A DNA stretch of 22,241 nt, from the NCBI GenBank assembly GCA_963626555.1, contig CAVFXQ010000040.1, forward strand, positions 1 to 22,241. Reading direction: 5' to 3'. A program made the position numbers and the translations under genes. The notes beneath the pieces were generated by a model. It was not told the DNA's origin, did not search any database, and saw nothing but the letters and a program-made list of their open reading frames with translations. Positions 16,438 through 22,241 of this stretch are shown here, in pieces. Numbering within the stretch: position 1 is the first letter of the stretch; each line of letters starts with the position of its first letter. The DNA comes from UBA1181 sp963626555. Its GTDB lineage: Bacteria; Bacteroidota; Bacteroidia; Bacteroidales; Paludibacteraceae.

Positions 16438-18267
16438 TTAGTCTACTATTCTGATTCCACCTTTGTCTGCGGAAGCAACCATTTTGCCATACGCACGTAA
16501 AGCCTTTGAGACAACTCTGTCGCGTACTGGCTGCCATGCGTTCTTTCCTTTGGCTTCCTCTTCCTTCCGACGGGCTGCCAACTCCTCGTCTGTGAGTTTC
16601 ACGTTGATCGTCCTGTTTGGAATATCAATCTCAATGATGTCGCCATTGCGAACTAATCCGATGTTTCCTCCTGATGCTGCTTCTGGTGAGATATGTCCGA
16701 TTGACAATCCTGATGTTCCTCCTGAGAATCGTCCGTCTGTGATTAATGCACACTCTTTTCCTAAGTGTTTTGATTTGATGTATGAGGTAGGGTAAAGCAT
16801 TTCCTGCATTCCAGGTCCTCCCTTAGGACCTTCATAGGTGATGACAACGACATCGCCAGAAACGACATCTCCTCCCAAGATCCCTTTGCATGCGTCATCT
16901 TGTGATTGGAACACTTTCGCTGGTCCGCTGAATTTCCAAATGCTCTCGTCAACACCAGCAGTCTTGATGACGCATCCGTCAAGTGCGATATTTCCTTTTA
17001 GCACACCCAAACCACCATCTTTTGTGTAGGCATGTTGCAAATCGCGGATACATCCGTTCTCACGGTCGGTGTCCAATGTGTCATAGTAGTTCTCTTGTGA
17101 ACCTAATTTCAGGTTGAACTTGTTGCCTGGAGCACTCTTGTATTTCTTGATGGCTTTCTCCGAAACGTTTTTGCTTGTAATGCAGTATTGATCAATTGCT
17201 TCACCCAACGTGAGACCGTCAACACGCTTTACGCTGGTGTCAACCAATCCGCCTTTTGCCAACTCGTTCATGATAGAGATGACACCACCTGCACGGTTTA
17301 CATCCTGGATATGATATTTTTGAGTGTTAGGAGCGACTTTACAGATACATGGTGTTTTGCGAGATAGCATATCAATGTCGTCTATGGTGAAGTTGACACC
17401 TGCCTCGTGTGCTACCGCCAAAAGGTGAAGTACCGTGTTGGTTGAACCTCCCATGGCAATATCTAATGTCATTGCGTTTAGAAACGCCTGACGAGTGGCT
17501 ATGTTAAGTGGTAAGACGCTTTCATCTCCGTCTCTGTAATATTTGTATGCGTTGTCGACAATAGTCTTGGCTGCATCAATGAATAATTGCTCACGGTTTT
17601 TGTGTGTCGCCAAGATACTACCGTTTCCAGGCAAACCAAATCCGATAGCCTCGTTCAAACAGTTCATAGAGTTGGCTGTGAACATTCCAGAACAAGAACC
17701 ACAGGTTGGACATGCGCAATCCTCAACTTTGCGAATTTGGTCGTCGGGAAGTGTGTCGTCTGCGGACATTATCATGGCGTCGATAAGGTCTAAATGACGG
17801 TCGCCTAACTGACCTGCTTCCATCGGACCTCCAGAAACAAAGACTGTAGGGATGTTCAAACGCATAGTGGCGAGGAGCATACCTGGGGTGATTTTATCGC
17901 AGTTGCTGATGCAAACCATTGCGTCGGCCTTGTGGGCATTGACCATATATTCTACGCTATCGGCAATCAAATCGCGAGATGGAAGAGAGTAGAGCATGCC
18001 GTCGTGTCCCATTGCGATACCGTCGTCAATGGCGATAGTGTTGAACTCTGCCGCAAAACAACCTAATTTCTCGATTTCGGCCTTTACTTTCTGTCCAATC
18101 TCATGTAAATGAACGTGTCCAGGCACAAATTGAGTGAATGAGTTGACCACCGCAATGATGGGTTTGCCAATCTGTTCTTCCTTCATTCCGTTTGCGCGCC
18201 ATAAGGCTCTCGCACCTGCCATTCTACGTCCTTGCGTACTGAATGAGCTTCTTAATTCGTGTTTCAT
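16438..18267 (-). CDS. ilvD: Dihydroxy-acid dehydratase
   Basis: 609 aa, normal length for the IlvD/Edd family. Iron-sulfur, Mg-dependent enzyme that dehydrates dihydroxy acids to the keto acids of valine and isoleucine. Cluster and metal ligands are visible: D82 in AIDDGIAMGH, C123 and the carbamylated-type lysine K125 in CISNCDKITPGML, and C186 in CACPTCGSCSGMFTANSMN (Cys at 184, 186, 189, 192). The C-terminal DGRFSGGTSGLSIGHISPEA completes the family signature. The short N-terminus MKHELRSSFSTQGRRMAGAR fits IlvD rather than Edd. First gene of the ilv operon; a -7 box lies about 87 bases upstream. Confidence 0.96.
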   Translation of the reverse strand: MKHELRSSFSTQGRRMAGARALWRANGMKEEQIGKPIIAVVNSFTQFVPGHVHLHEIGQKVKAEIEKLGCFAAEFNTIAIDDGIAMGHDGMLYSLPSRDLIADSVEYMVNAHKADAMVCISNCDKITPGMLLATMRLNIPTVFVSGGPMEAGQLGDRHLDLIDAMIMSADDTLPDDQIRKVEDCACPTCGSCSGMFTANSMNCLNEAIGFGLPGNGSILATHKNREQLFIDAAKTIVDNAYKYYRDGDESVLPLNIATRQAFLNAMTLDIAMGGSTNTVLHLLAVAHEAGVNFTIDDIDMLSRKTPCICKVAPNTQKYHIQDVNRAGGVISIMNELAKGGLVDTSVKRVDGLTLGEAIDQYCITSKNVSEKAIKKYKSAPGNKFNLKLGSQENYYDTLDTDRENGCIRDLQHAYTKDGGLGVLKGNIALDGCVIKTAGVDESIWKFSGPAKVFQSQDDACKGILGGDVVSGDVVVITYEGPKGGPGMQEMLYPTSYIKSKHLGKECALITDGRFSGGTSGLSIGHISPEAASGGNIGLVRNGDIIEIDIPNRTINVKLTDEELAARRKEEEAKGKNAWQPVRDRVVSKALRAYGKMVASADKGGIRIVD

Positions 18268-18353
18268 ATACAGTATAACCTTTATTTTTTGCCGATAGAA
18301 ATTGTCTTCTCCTTTTCTCTATATTAAAGTTCGGACAAACAAGCAACTTAGCG

Positions 18354-18361
18354 CAAAGTTA
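18354..18361 (-). promoter_or_regulatory. -7 box of the ilv operon promoter
   Basis: TAACTTTG on the minus strand fits TAnnTTTG, giving an ilvD leader of about 80 bases. I saw no leader peptide rich in branched-chain codons and no attenuator hairpin in that leader. Confidence 0.5.
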
Positions 18362-18394
18362 GCAAATATGAAGATAGATTTGAAAATTTTGCTA

Positions 18395-18402
18395 TAAATT
18401 TG
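18395..18402 (+). promoter_or_regulatory. Possible -7 box of rfbB
   Basis: TAAATTTG on the plus strand fits TAnnTTTG, 51 bases before the rfbB start. The divergent ilvD box is only 34 bases to the left, so the two promoters lie close together in the 186-base spacer. Confidence 0.4.
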
Positions 18403-18453
18403 CGTGGGGTGTCTTTTCATTCTGATAAATTCATTTGAAGAAAAATTAAAGCT

Positions 18454-19572
18454 ATGTCTCACAAGAGTATCATAATCACGGGAGGAGCTGGTTTTATCGG
18501 TTCTCATGTTGTTAGATTGTTTGTTAACAAGTATCCAGAATATAAAATCATCAATTTAGATAAGTTGACCTACGCAGGTAATTTGGCCAACTTAAAGGAT
18601 GTTGAGGATAAGCCTAATTATAAGTTTGTCAAGTTAGACATCTGCGATTTTGATGGAGTTTATAAATTAATGCAAGACGAAAAGGTGGACGGTATTATCC
18701 ACCTCGCCGCTGAGAGTCATGTTGATCGTAGTATCAAGGATCCTTTTACTTTCGCCAAGACGAATGTGATGGGTACGCTTTCTCTCTTGCAGGCAGCAAA
18801 GCTTTATTGGGAGTCTCTTCCAGAAAAGTATGAGGGAAAACGATTCTACCACATTTCGACAGATGAGGTTTATGGTGCGTTGGAGTTGAATTGTCCAAGT
18901 GGTAAAAAGTCTGATATTTCTGCTCATGAGGTTTATGGAGACGAGTTCTTCCATGAGTACACGAAGTACAATCCTCACTCTCCTTACTCCGCAAGCAAGG
19001 CGTCTAGCGACCATTTTGTTCGTGCTTTTCACGACACATACGGAATGCCGACGATTGTGACGAATTGCTCTAATAACTATGGACCTTACCAGTTTCCAGA
19101 GAAATTGATCCCTTTGTTTATCAATAACATACGCCATAGACGCCCGTTACCAGTATATGGTAAGGGAGAGAATGTTCGTGATTGGCTTTATGTTGTTGAT
19201 CATGCACGAGCTATTGATGTGATTTTCCATAATGGGAAGATTGCGGAGACTTACAACATAGGAGGTTTCAACGAGTGGAAAAACATAGATATCATTAAGG
19301 TTGTCATCAAGACTGTTGACCGTCTCCTCGGCAGAGCTGAGGGGGAAGATATGGATCTTATCACCTATGTAACTGACCGTGCGGGCCATGATATGCGTTA
19401 CGCTATTGACTCTTCAAAGTTAAAGAAAGAGTTAGGCTGGGAACCAAGTCTGCAGTTTGAGGAAGGCATAGAGAAGACGGTAAAGTGGTACTTAGACAAT
19501 CAGGCATGGATGGACAACATCACAAGCGGTGCGTATGAAAAATACTACGAGGAAATGTATAAGGAAAGGTAA
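18454..19572 (+). CDS. rfbB: dTDP-glucose 4,6-dehydratase
   Basis: 372 aa, slightly longer than the usual 350-360. Extended short-chain dehydrogenase that turns dTDP-glucose into dTDP-4-keto-6-deoxyglucose, the entry to dTDP-rhamnose and other deoxysugars of surface polysaccharides. NAD-binding GGAGFIGSH (10-18); the LDKLTYAGNLANL segment typical of RmlB; catalytic T136-D137-E138 in HISTDEVYG; YSASK (178-182) with the Tyr/Lys pair; and the NCSNNYGPYQFPEKLIPLFI and RDWLYVVDHARAI marks. An insertion around 143-172 (LNCPSGKKSDISAHEVYGDE) accounts for part of the extra length. The gene stands alone here: rfbA, rfbC and rfbD are not in the window. Confidence 0.95.
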   Translation: MSHKSIIITGGAGFIGSHVVRLFVNKYPEYKIINLDKLTYAGNLANLKDVEDKPNYKFVKLDICDFDGVYKLMQDEKVDGIIHLAAESHVDRSIKDPFTFAKTNVMGTLSLLQAAKLYWESLPEKYEGKRFYHISTDEVYGALELNCPSGKKSDISAHEVYGDEFFHEYTKYNPHSPYSASKASSDHFVRAFHDTYGMPTIVTNCSNNYGPYQFPEKLIPLFINNIRHRRPLPVYGKGENVRDWLYVVDHARAIDVIFHNGKIAETYNIGGFNEWKNIDIIKVVIKTVDRLLGRAEGEDMDLITYVTDRAGHDMRYAIDSSKLKKELGWEPSLQFEEGIEKTVKWYLDNQAWMDNITSGAYEKYYEEMYKER

Positions 19573-19676
19573 GGAAACTTGATATGTTTTTTGAATTTGT
19601 GTAATAATACCAAAAATTTTGCGTTATAACGGAAACTGAGATATGAAACAGAAGTTAAACATAAAAGATAGTGCTT

Positions 19677-19865
19677 ATGGTAGATGCTTACACAAATGAA
19701 ACTAAGGAAAATGATTTAGTGGTAGATGAATTGACAGAAATGTCAGAAGAGGGCGAAAAAGAACCGTCTAAGGAGATCCTCTCTTTTATAGAGCATTTCG
19801 CTCATTCTCTTTATTCTGTTGGAGCGGAGCAAGGTCTTAAAGGCGTGGTGATTTCATTGAACTAA
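19677..19865 (+). CDS. Small acidic protein of unknown function
   Basis: 62 aa from ATG at 19677 (a GTG at 19671 is in frame but less likely). Very acidic N-terminal two thirds (MSEEGEKEPSKE segment), then a short amphipathic helix (ILSFIEHFAHSLYSVGAE). No family recognised. It starts 104 bases after rfbB and is followed by a hairpin overlapping its stop and then by a strong terminator, which supports transcription through it. It may be a genuine small protein or an accidental ORF. Confidence 0.35.
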   Translation: MVDAYTNETKENDLVVDELTEMSEEGEKEPSKEILSFIEHFAHSLYSVGAEQGLKGVVISLN

Positions 19866-19883
19866 CCTTTGTAGATAAGGTTA
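19863..19883 (+). repeat. Hairpin overlapping the stop of the small acidic ORF
   Basis: TAACCTT (19863-19869) pairs with AAGGTTA (19877-19883), loop of seven; the first arm includes the TAA stop codon. No T tract follows directly. Confidence 0.4.
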
Positions 19884-19891
19884 CATTCATC

Positions 19892-19921
19892 AATTTTCTG
19901 AAAACAATAATTTTCTGAAAA
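19892..19921. repeat. Tandem 13-bp direct repeat
   Basis: AATTTTCTGAAAA occurs at 19892-19904 and again at 19909-19921. Each copy contains a palindromic TTTTCTGAAAA core. Located between the small ORF and the bidirectional terminator. Confidence 0.6.
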
Positions 19922-19923
19922 AT

Positions 19924-19959
19924 AAAAGAGACGACTATTTGAAGTGCGTCTCTTTTTTT
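19924..19959. terminator. Bidirectional terminator between the small ORF and dnaX
   Basis: Perfect 10-bp stem, AAAAGAGACG at 19924-19933 with CGTCTCTTTT at 19947-19956, followed on the plus strand by a run of seven T (19953-19959) and on the minus strand by TTTTATTTTTC. It can serve both the rightward rfbB/small-ORF unit and leftward dnaX, whose stop is at 19970. Confidence 0.85.
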
Positions 19960-19969
19960 GTGGTATCTT

Positions 19970-20647
19970 CTACATTTCGATTTCAAATTTAAACTCTTGA
20001 ATGACATCTTTTAATGCGGGGTTTGCTTCCATCTCTTGGTTGAGGTAGTCTCTTGGCGATAAGGACTTGTCTTTATCGGAGTTTTCTACGATAGAGGTGT
20101 TGAGTGTCACCTTACCATTTTTCAGTTCAATGCGTATGAAGTTGAGAAGGTCAATCATTTCTTCCTGCATTGCTTTCTCTTGCGAGGCATTGTCTACTTG
20201 CTGAACAAGAACAAATTTGTCGGTGAGGGTCGGTTTGTGTCCCTCCATCGTATTAATGAGGATTTGTCTACCTGCTTCTATGCTGCGTATATACTTGTTC
20301 CACACTGCGATCATCTCTTCTTGGGTGAATGGTGTGTTGGCGGAGATTTGTGTTAGGACTGCCTCTTGTTCTTCTGCTTTTTCTTCCTTCGCTTTCATTC
20401 TGTCGGCGATGGAGACGTGTCCTTTCACCGAAATCGTAGGGCGGATTTGCGGCGTTGCTTTTATGGTTTGTGGTGTATTGTTTGTCGCAGTAGCAGACGA
20501 TGCCGAGGCACTTTGCCGTGGCAAAACTGTAGAGTTGCTTGAGGCGTTAGGCGCTTTTTGAGGCTGAATAGTAGGAGTGGCTGTGCTAGGGAAAAAATGA
20601 CTGATTGAAAAAAGTGTTCCCGATAGCAGTTCTTCTAAATCGTCATA
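19970..20647 (-). CDS. dnaX: DNA polymerase III tau-specific C-terminal region, in a different frame from the core
   Basis: 225 codons from TAT at 20647 to the stop at 19970, with no own ATG near the junction. It opens with YDDLEELLSG, passes through a Ser/Thr/Pro-rich linker (about residues 20-80 of this part, NASSNSTVLPRQSASASS...) and ends in a folded domain with FTQEEMIAVWNKYI, NTMEGHKPTL, MIDLLNFIRIELKNGKVTL and the acidic end. This is the usual Bacteroidetes tau tail: linker plus C-terminal domain that binds the polymerase. It joins the core only if one A of the A10 run at 20648-20657 is lost or two are added. Joined tau would be about 592 aa, the normal size. See the entry for the core. 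Confidence 0.85.
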   Translation of the reverse strand, partial: YDDLEELLSGTLFSISHFFPSTATPTIQPQKAPNASSNSTVLPRQSASASSATATNNTPQTIKATPQIRPTISVKGHVSIADRMKAKEEKAEEQEAVLTQISANTPFTQEEMIAVWNKYIRSIEAGRQILINTMEGHKPTLTDKFVLVQQVDNASQEKAMQEEMIDLLNFIRIELKNGKVTLNTSIVENSDKDKSLSPRDYLNQEMEANPALKDVIQEFKFEIEM

Positions 20648-21749
20648 TTTTTTTTTTGTCCGACAATTGACAAAGTCGGATAAGCGTTAGTTCAACGAGT
20701 AGCCTTTTATTTTTACTTATGCCGTAGTTCAGACTACATTGATTGGTGAGGGAGAGTGCTTTTATCAGGAAATCTTCGTTGCACGCTTGAGCCTGCCGTT
20801 CATACTGCTTTTTCGTTTCTTCTCCTACTTCAAGCAGATTGGTGGTCTTTGGGTCTTTACAGACTAACAAATTTCGAAAATGAGATGCAAGTCCGTTGAC
20901 AAGGTGTTCTGCCTCGAAGCCTTTTGACAAGACGGTGTTGAGAGTCAGCAATGCTTGCGGTATATCTTCTTGCAGGAAATTGTCTGTCAGTTTGAAATAG
21001 TAGTCGTAGTCAAGCACATTGAGGTTTTCAATGACGTTCTTATAGACTACTTGTCCGTTTGTGCAGACTGTAACTTGGTCGAAGATGGAAAGTGCGTCGC
21101 GCATTGCACCATCTGCTTTTTTTGCGATGATGTCGAGTCCCTCTCTGTCGGTGGTGATGCCTTCTTTTTGGGCAATCATCTCCAATTGTTTGATTACATC
21201 AGGAATGCCGATTCTATTGAAATCGTAGATTTGGCATCGAGATAGGATGGTAGGCAGTACTTTGTGTTTTTCTGTTGTTGCCAAAATGAAAATGGCGTAA
21301 GAGGGAGGCTCTTCCAAGGTTTTTAAAAACGCGTTGAATGCTGCCTGCGAAAGCATGTGGACCTCATCAATAATGTAAACGCTGTAGTTTCCGATTTGAG
21401 GAGGAATACGCACCTGTTCTATTAGCATACGGATGTCATCCACTCCGTTGTTGGAGGCTGCATCTAACTCGTGTATGTTGTAGGAACGATGTTCGTTGAA
21501 CGATTTGCACGATTCACATTCGTTGCAAGCTTCAAAGTCGGCTGAGAGGTTTTGACAGTTTATCGTTTTGGCAAAGATTCTGGCGCAGGTTGTCTTTCCA
21601 ACTCCTCTCGGTCCACAGAAAAGATATGAATGTGCCAATTTCCCATTAGAGATCGCACCTTTTAACGTGTTGACAAGAGATTCTTGTCCGACTACCGAAG
21701 AAAAGGTGGATGGTCTATATTTTCTTGCTGAAACGATAAAATTTTCCAT
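20643..21749 (-). CDS. dnaX: DNA polymerase III gamma/tau core (clamp-loader ATPase); encoded frame gives a gamma-like form
   Basis: 368 aa from ATG at 21749; an in-frame TTG at 21755 lies too near the likely transcription start. AAA+ motor of the sliding-clamp loader. Walker A GPRGVGKTT (46-54), zinc cysteines C65, C75, C78, C81, Walker B IIDEVH (127-131), LATTEKHK sensor region, and SRC (170-172) with the arginine finger. Domain III runs to the end, LIRLCQLSD. Then the coding strand has GAC followed by ten A, read AAA AAA AAA ATA TGA: Lys-Lys-Lys-Ile-stop. The product stops right after domain III, where gamma of other bacteria also ends functionally. The tau tail follows in another frame. 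Could be programmed slippage, a frameshift mutation or a sequencing error. Confidence 0.93.
   Translation of the reverse strand: MENFIVSARKYRPSTFSSVVGQESLVNTLKGAISNGKLAHSYLFCGPRGVGKTTCARIFAKTINCQNLSADFEACNECESCKSFNEHRSYNIHELDAASNNGVDDIRMLIEQVRIPPQIGNYSVYIIDEVHMLSQAAFNAFLKTLEEPPSYAIFILATTEKHKVLPTILSRCQIYDFNRIGIPDVIKQLEMIAQKEGITTDREGLDIIAKKADGAMRDALSIFDQVTVCTNGQVVYKNVIENLNVLDYDYYFKLTDNFLQEDIPQALLTLNTVLSKGFEAEHLVNGLASHFRNLLVCKDPKTTNLLEVGEETKKQYERQAQACNEDFLIKALSLTNQCSLNYGISKNKRLLVELTLIRLCQLSDKKKI
20648..20657 (-). other. A10 slippery run in dnaX
   Basis: Ten consecutive T on the plus strand, so ten A in the dnaX mRNA, located between the core and tau frames. In the encoded frame the stop TGA follows one codon later; in the remaining frame TAG follows within about five codons; only the A9 (or A12) reading enters tau. 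Homopolymers of nine or more A cause RNA-polymerase slippage, as known for dnaX of Thermus thermophilus. Confidence 0.8.
20659..20680 (-). promoter_or_regulatory. RNA hairpin directly upstream of the A10 run
   Basis: In the dnaX mRNA TCCGAC (20680-20675) pairs with GTCGGA (20664-20659), loop of ten, and one C separates the stem from the A10 run. An alternative pairing TTTGTC/GACAAA overlaps it and invades the run. A nascent-RNA hairpin against a slippery homopolymer has the geometry of an intrinsic terminator and could favour slippage; that role is inference. Confidence 0.5.
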
Positions 21750-21765
21750 GTTCAAATGTTTAATG

Positions 21766-21773
21766 CAAAAGTA
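21766..21773 (-). promoter_or_regulatory. -7 box of dnaX
   Basis: TACTTTTG on the minus strand fits TAnnTTTG, ending 16 bases before the ATG at 21749. The leader would be only about 10 bases, which supports ATG 21749 over TTG 21755 as start. Confidence 0.5.
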
Positions 21774-21878
21774 CGTTTTCTAAGTCAATTATAAAAAAAA
21801 TAGGAAAGAAAGGTGTGAAGCGAGTTTTTTGTAAAAAAGAAAAACAAACAGTCATCATCATGGTTGGTGATAGTATGT

Positions 21879-21913
21879 AAAAAAAAAGAGGGCAGATTGC
21901 GTCCTCTGCCCTC
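21879..21913 (-). terminator. Rho-independent terminator of the 6S-like RNA
   Basis: GAGGGCAGA (21888-21896) pairs perfectly with TCTGCCCTC (21905-21913), loop of eight, followed on the minus strand by nine T (21887-21879). No protein gene lies upstream on this strand inside the window, so it ends a non-coding transcript. Confidence 0.88.
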
Positions 21914-22119
21914 ACCTTTCATAGTTAAGATTTTTTTTTTGACAAGATTTTATGGTTCTCTATATTATATTAAGTTTGCGATCTTACCAAAGAAAGGGAA
22001 GCTTCGCTGAACCCTTTCTATATTTTTTACAAACATCAGCAGAAATCTACATTGTCAAAGCCAGACGTTATTAAAACCATTATTACACTTATATCAATAT
22101 TATTCATTAACTACTGACG
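21879..22119 (-). ncRNA. 6S-like RNA (possibly Bacteroidales-1 type)
   Basis: About 240 nt with its own promoter and terminator and no open reading frame of note. The transcript folds into one long interrupted rod: closing stem TAGTTAA (22113-22107) with TTAACTA (21928-21922); TTTGACAA (22059-22052) with TTGTCAAA (21945-21938); GATTT (22047-22043) with AAATC (21950-21946); GTTTG (22034-22030) with CAAAC (21978-21974); and an apical hairpin AGAAAGGG (22019-22012) with CCCTTTCT (21998-21991), capped by an AGC-GAA-GCT turn. Large unpaired bubbles between the stems recall 6S RNA, which binds RNA polymerase as a mimic of open promoter DNA. The Bacteroidales-1 motif, described as a promoter- and terminator-flanked RNA later related to 6S, is the best candidate. 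The fold was read by eye. It lies upstream of dnaX on the same strand. Confidence 0.6.
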
Positions 22120-22122
22120 GTG

Positions 22123-22153
22123 CAAAGATAAGTCATTTTCATCTCGTGGACAA
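22123..22153 (-). promoter_or_regulatory. Promoter of the 6S-like RNA
   Basis: TATCTTTG at 22130-22123 (minus strand) is a full match to TAnnTTTG, and TTG at 22153-22151 lies 20 bases upstream as the -33 element. This is the best-formed promoter in the window and places the start near 22115-22119. Confidence 0.75.
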
Positions 22154-22241
22154 TGAAATATTATCCTAATTAAATGGATTTTTGTTTCATTCATACGAGT
22201 TTTTTATCTCTGATTGTTGTATTTATCTACTGTAATAAAAT
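22154..22241. other. Right edge without visible genes
   Basis: AT-rich spacer upstream of the RNA promoter. I see no ORF, repeat or hairpin here. Confidence 0.4.

Noticed and set aside
18268..18353. Attenuator with leader peptide for the ilv operon
   Set aside because: No short ORF rich in Leu, Val or Ile codons and no alternative hairpins were seen in the leader.
18667..19137. Minus-strand ORF of 156 codons inside rfbB
   Set aside because: Antisense shadow of a clear gene; composition follows the codon pattern of rfbB.
1..22241. tRNA, rRNA, CRISPR arrays, insertion sequences or phage genes
   Set aside because: I found no tRNA-like TTCGA arm in context, no regular spaced repeats, no transposase or integrase motifs and no terminal inverted repeats flanking the decayed left end.

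Overview
The window looks like a piece of a Bacteroidales chromosome (phylum Bacteroidota). Reasons: AT-rich DNA, genes without Shine-Dalgarno sequences, several TAnnTTTG-type -7 promoter boxes (typical of this phylum), a BspA-like leucine-rich repeat protein with a type IX secretion-like tail, two secreted proteins of a kind common in gut and oral Bacteroidales, and a dnaX C-terminal domain of Bacteroidetes type. Genus cannot be told from the sequence alone.

Layout, left to right. 1-1434 is a rightward gene broken by several frameshifts, ending at a clear terminator. 1537-1780 is a leftward remnant of a RelE/ParE-type toxin. 1908-4995 holds two tandem, paralogous secreted proteins (leftward). 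4996-5518 is mostly non-coding and carries a relic of a GNAT acetyltransferase. 5519-7856 is a leftward sulfur-assimilation pair, metY then cysK, with a palindromic operator-like site and a -7 box upstream. 8135-9295 is a rightward LRR surface protein, convergent with a MATE efflux pump (9316-10719, leftward). 10859-18267 is a long leftward block: ilvD, ilvB, ilvN, an acyl-ACP thioesterase, a LemA protein and a large membrane protein. 18454-19572 is a rightward rfbB (dTDP-glucose 4,6-dehydratase), followed by a small acidic ORF and a bidirectional terminator. 19970-21749 is dnaX (leftward). 21879-22119 is a leftward, apparently non-coding RNA with its own promoter, rod-like fold and strong terminator.

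Genes that work together: metY and cysK fix sulfide into homocysteine and cysteine. IlvD, IlvB and IlvN are three of the four core branched-chain steps; ilvC is not in the window. The thioesterase is embedded in this operon with 13-nt spacing. LemA and the following membrane protein probably form a unit at the envelope.

Most interesting points: (1) dnaX is split exactly at a run of ten A on the coding strand. The encoded frame stops at once after the clamp-loader core (a gamma-like product of 368 aa), while a frame change equal to A9 continues into a full tau tail (about 592 aa). A hairpin sits one base upstream of the run. This resembles slippage-made gamma/tau, but a homopolymer sequencing error must be excluded. 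(2) The RNA at the right edge has the architecture of 6S RNA (perhaps the Bacteroidales-1 type). I found no clear new defence or mobile system; the left end is decayed accessory DNA.
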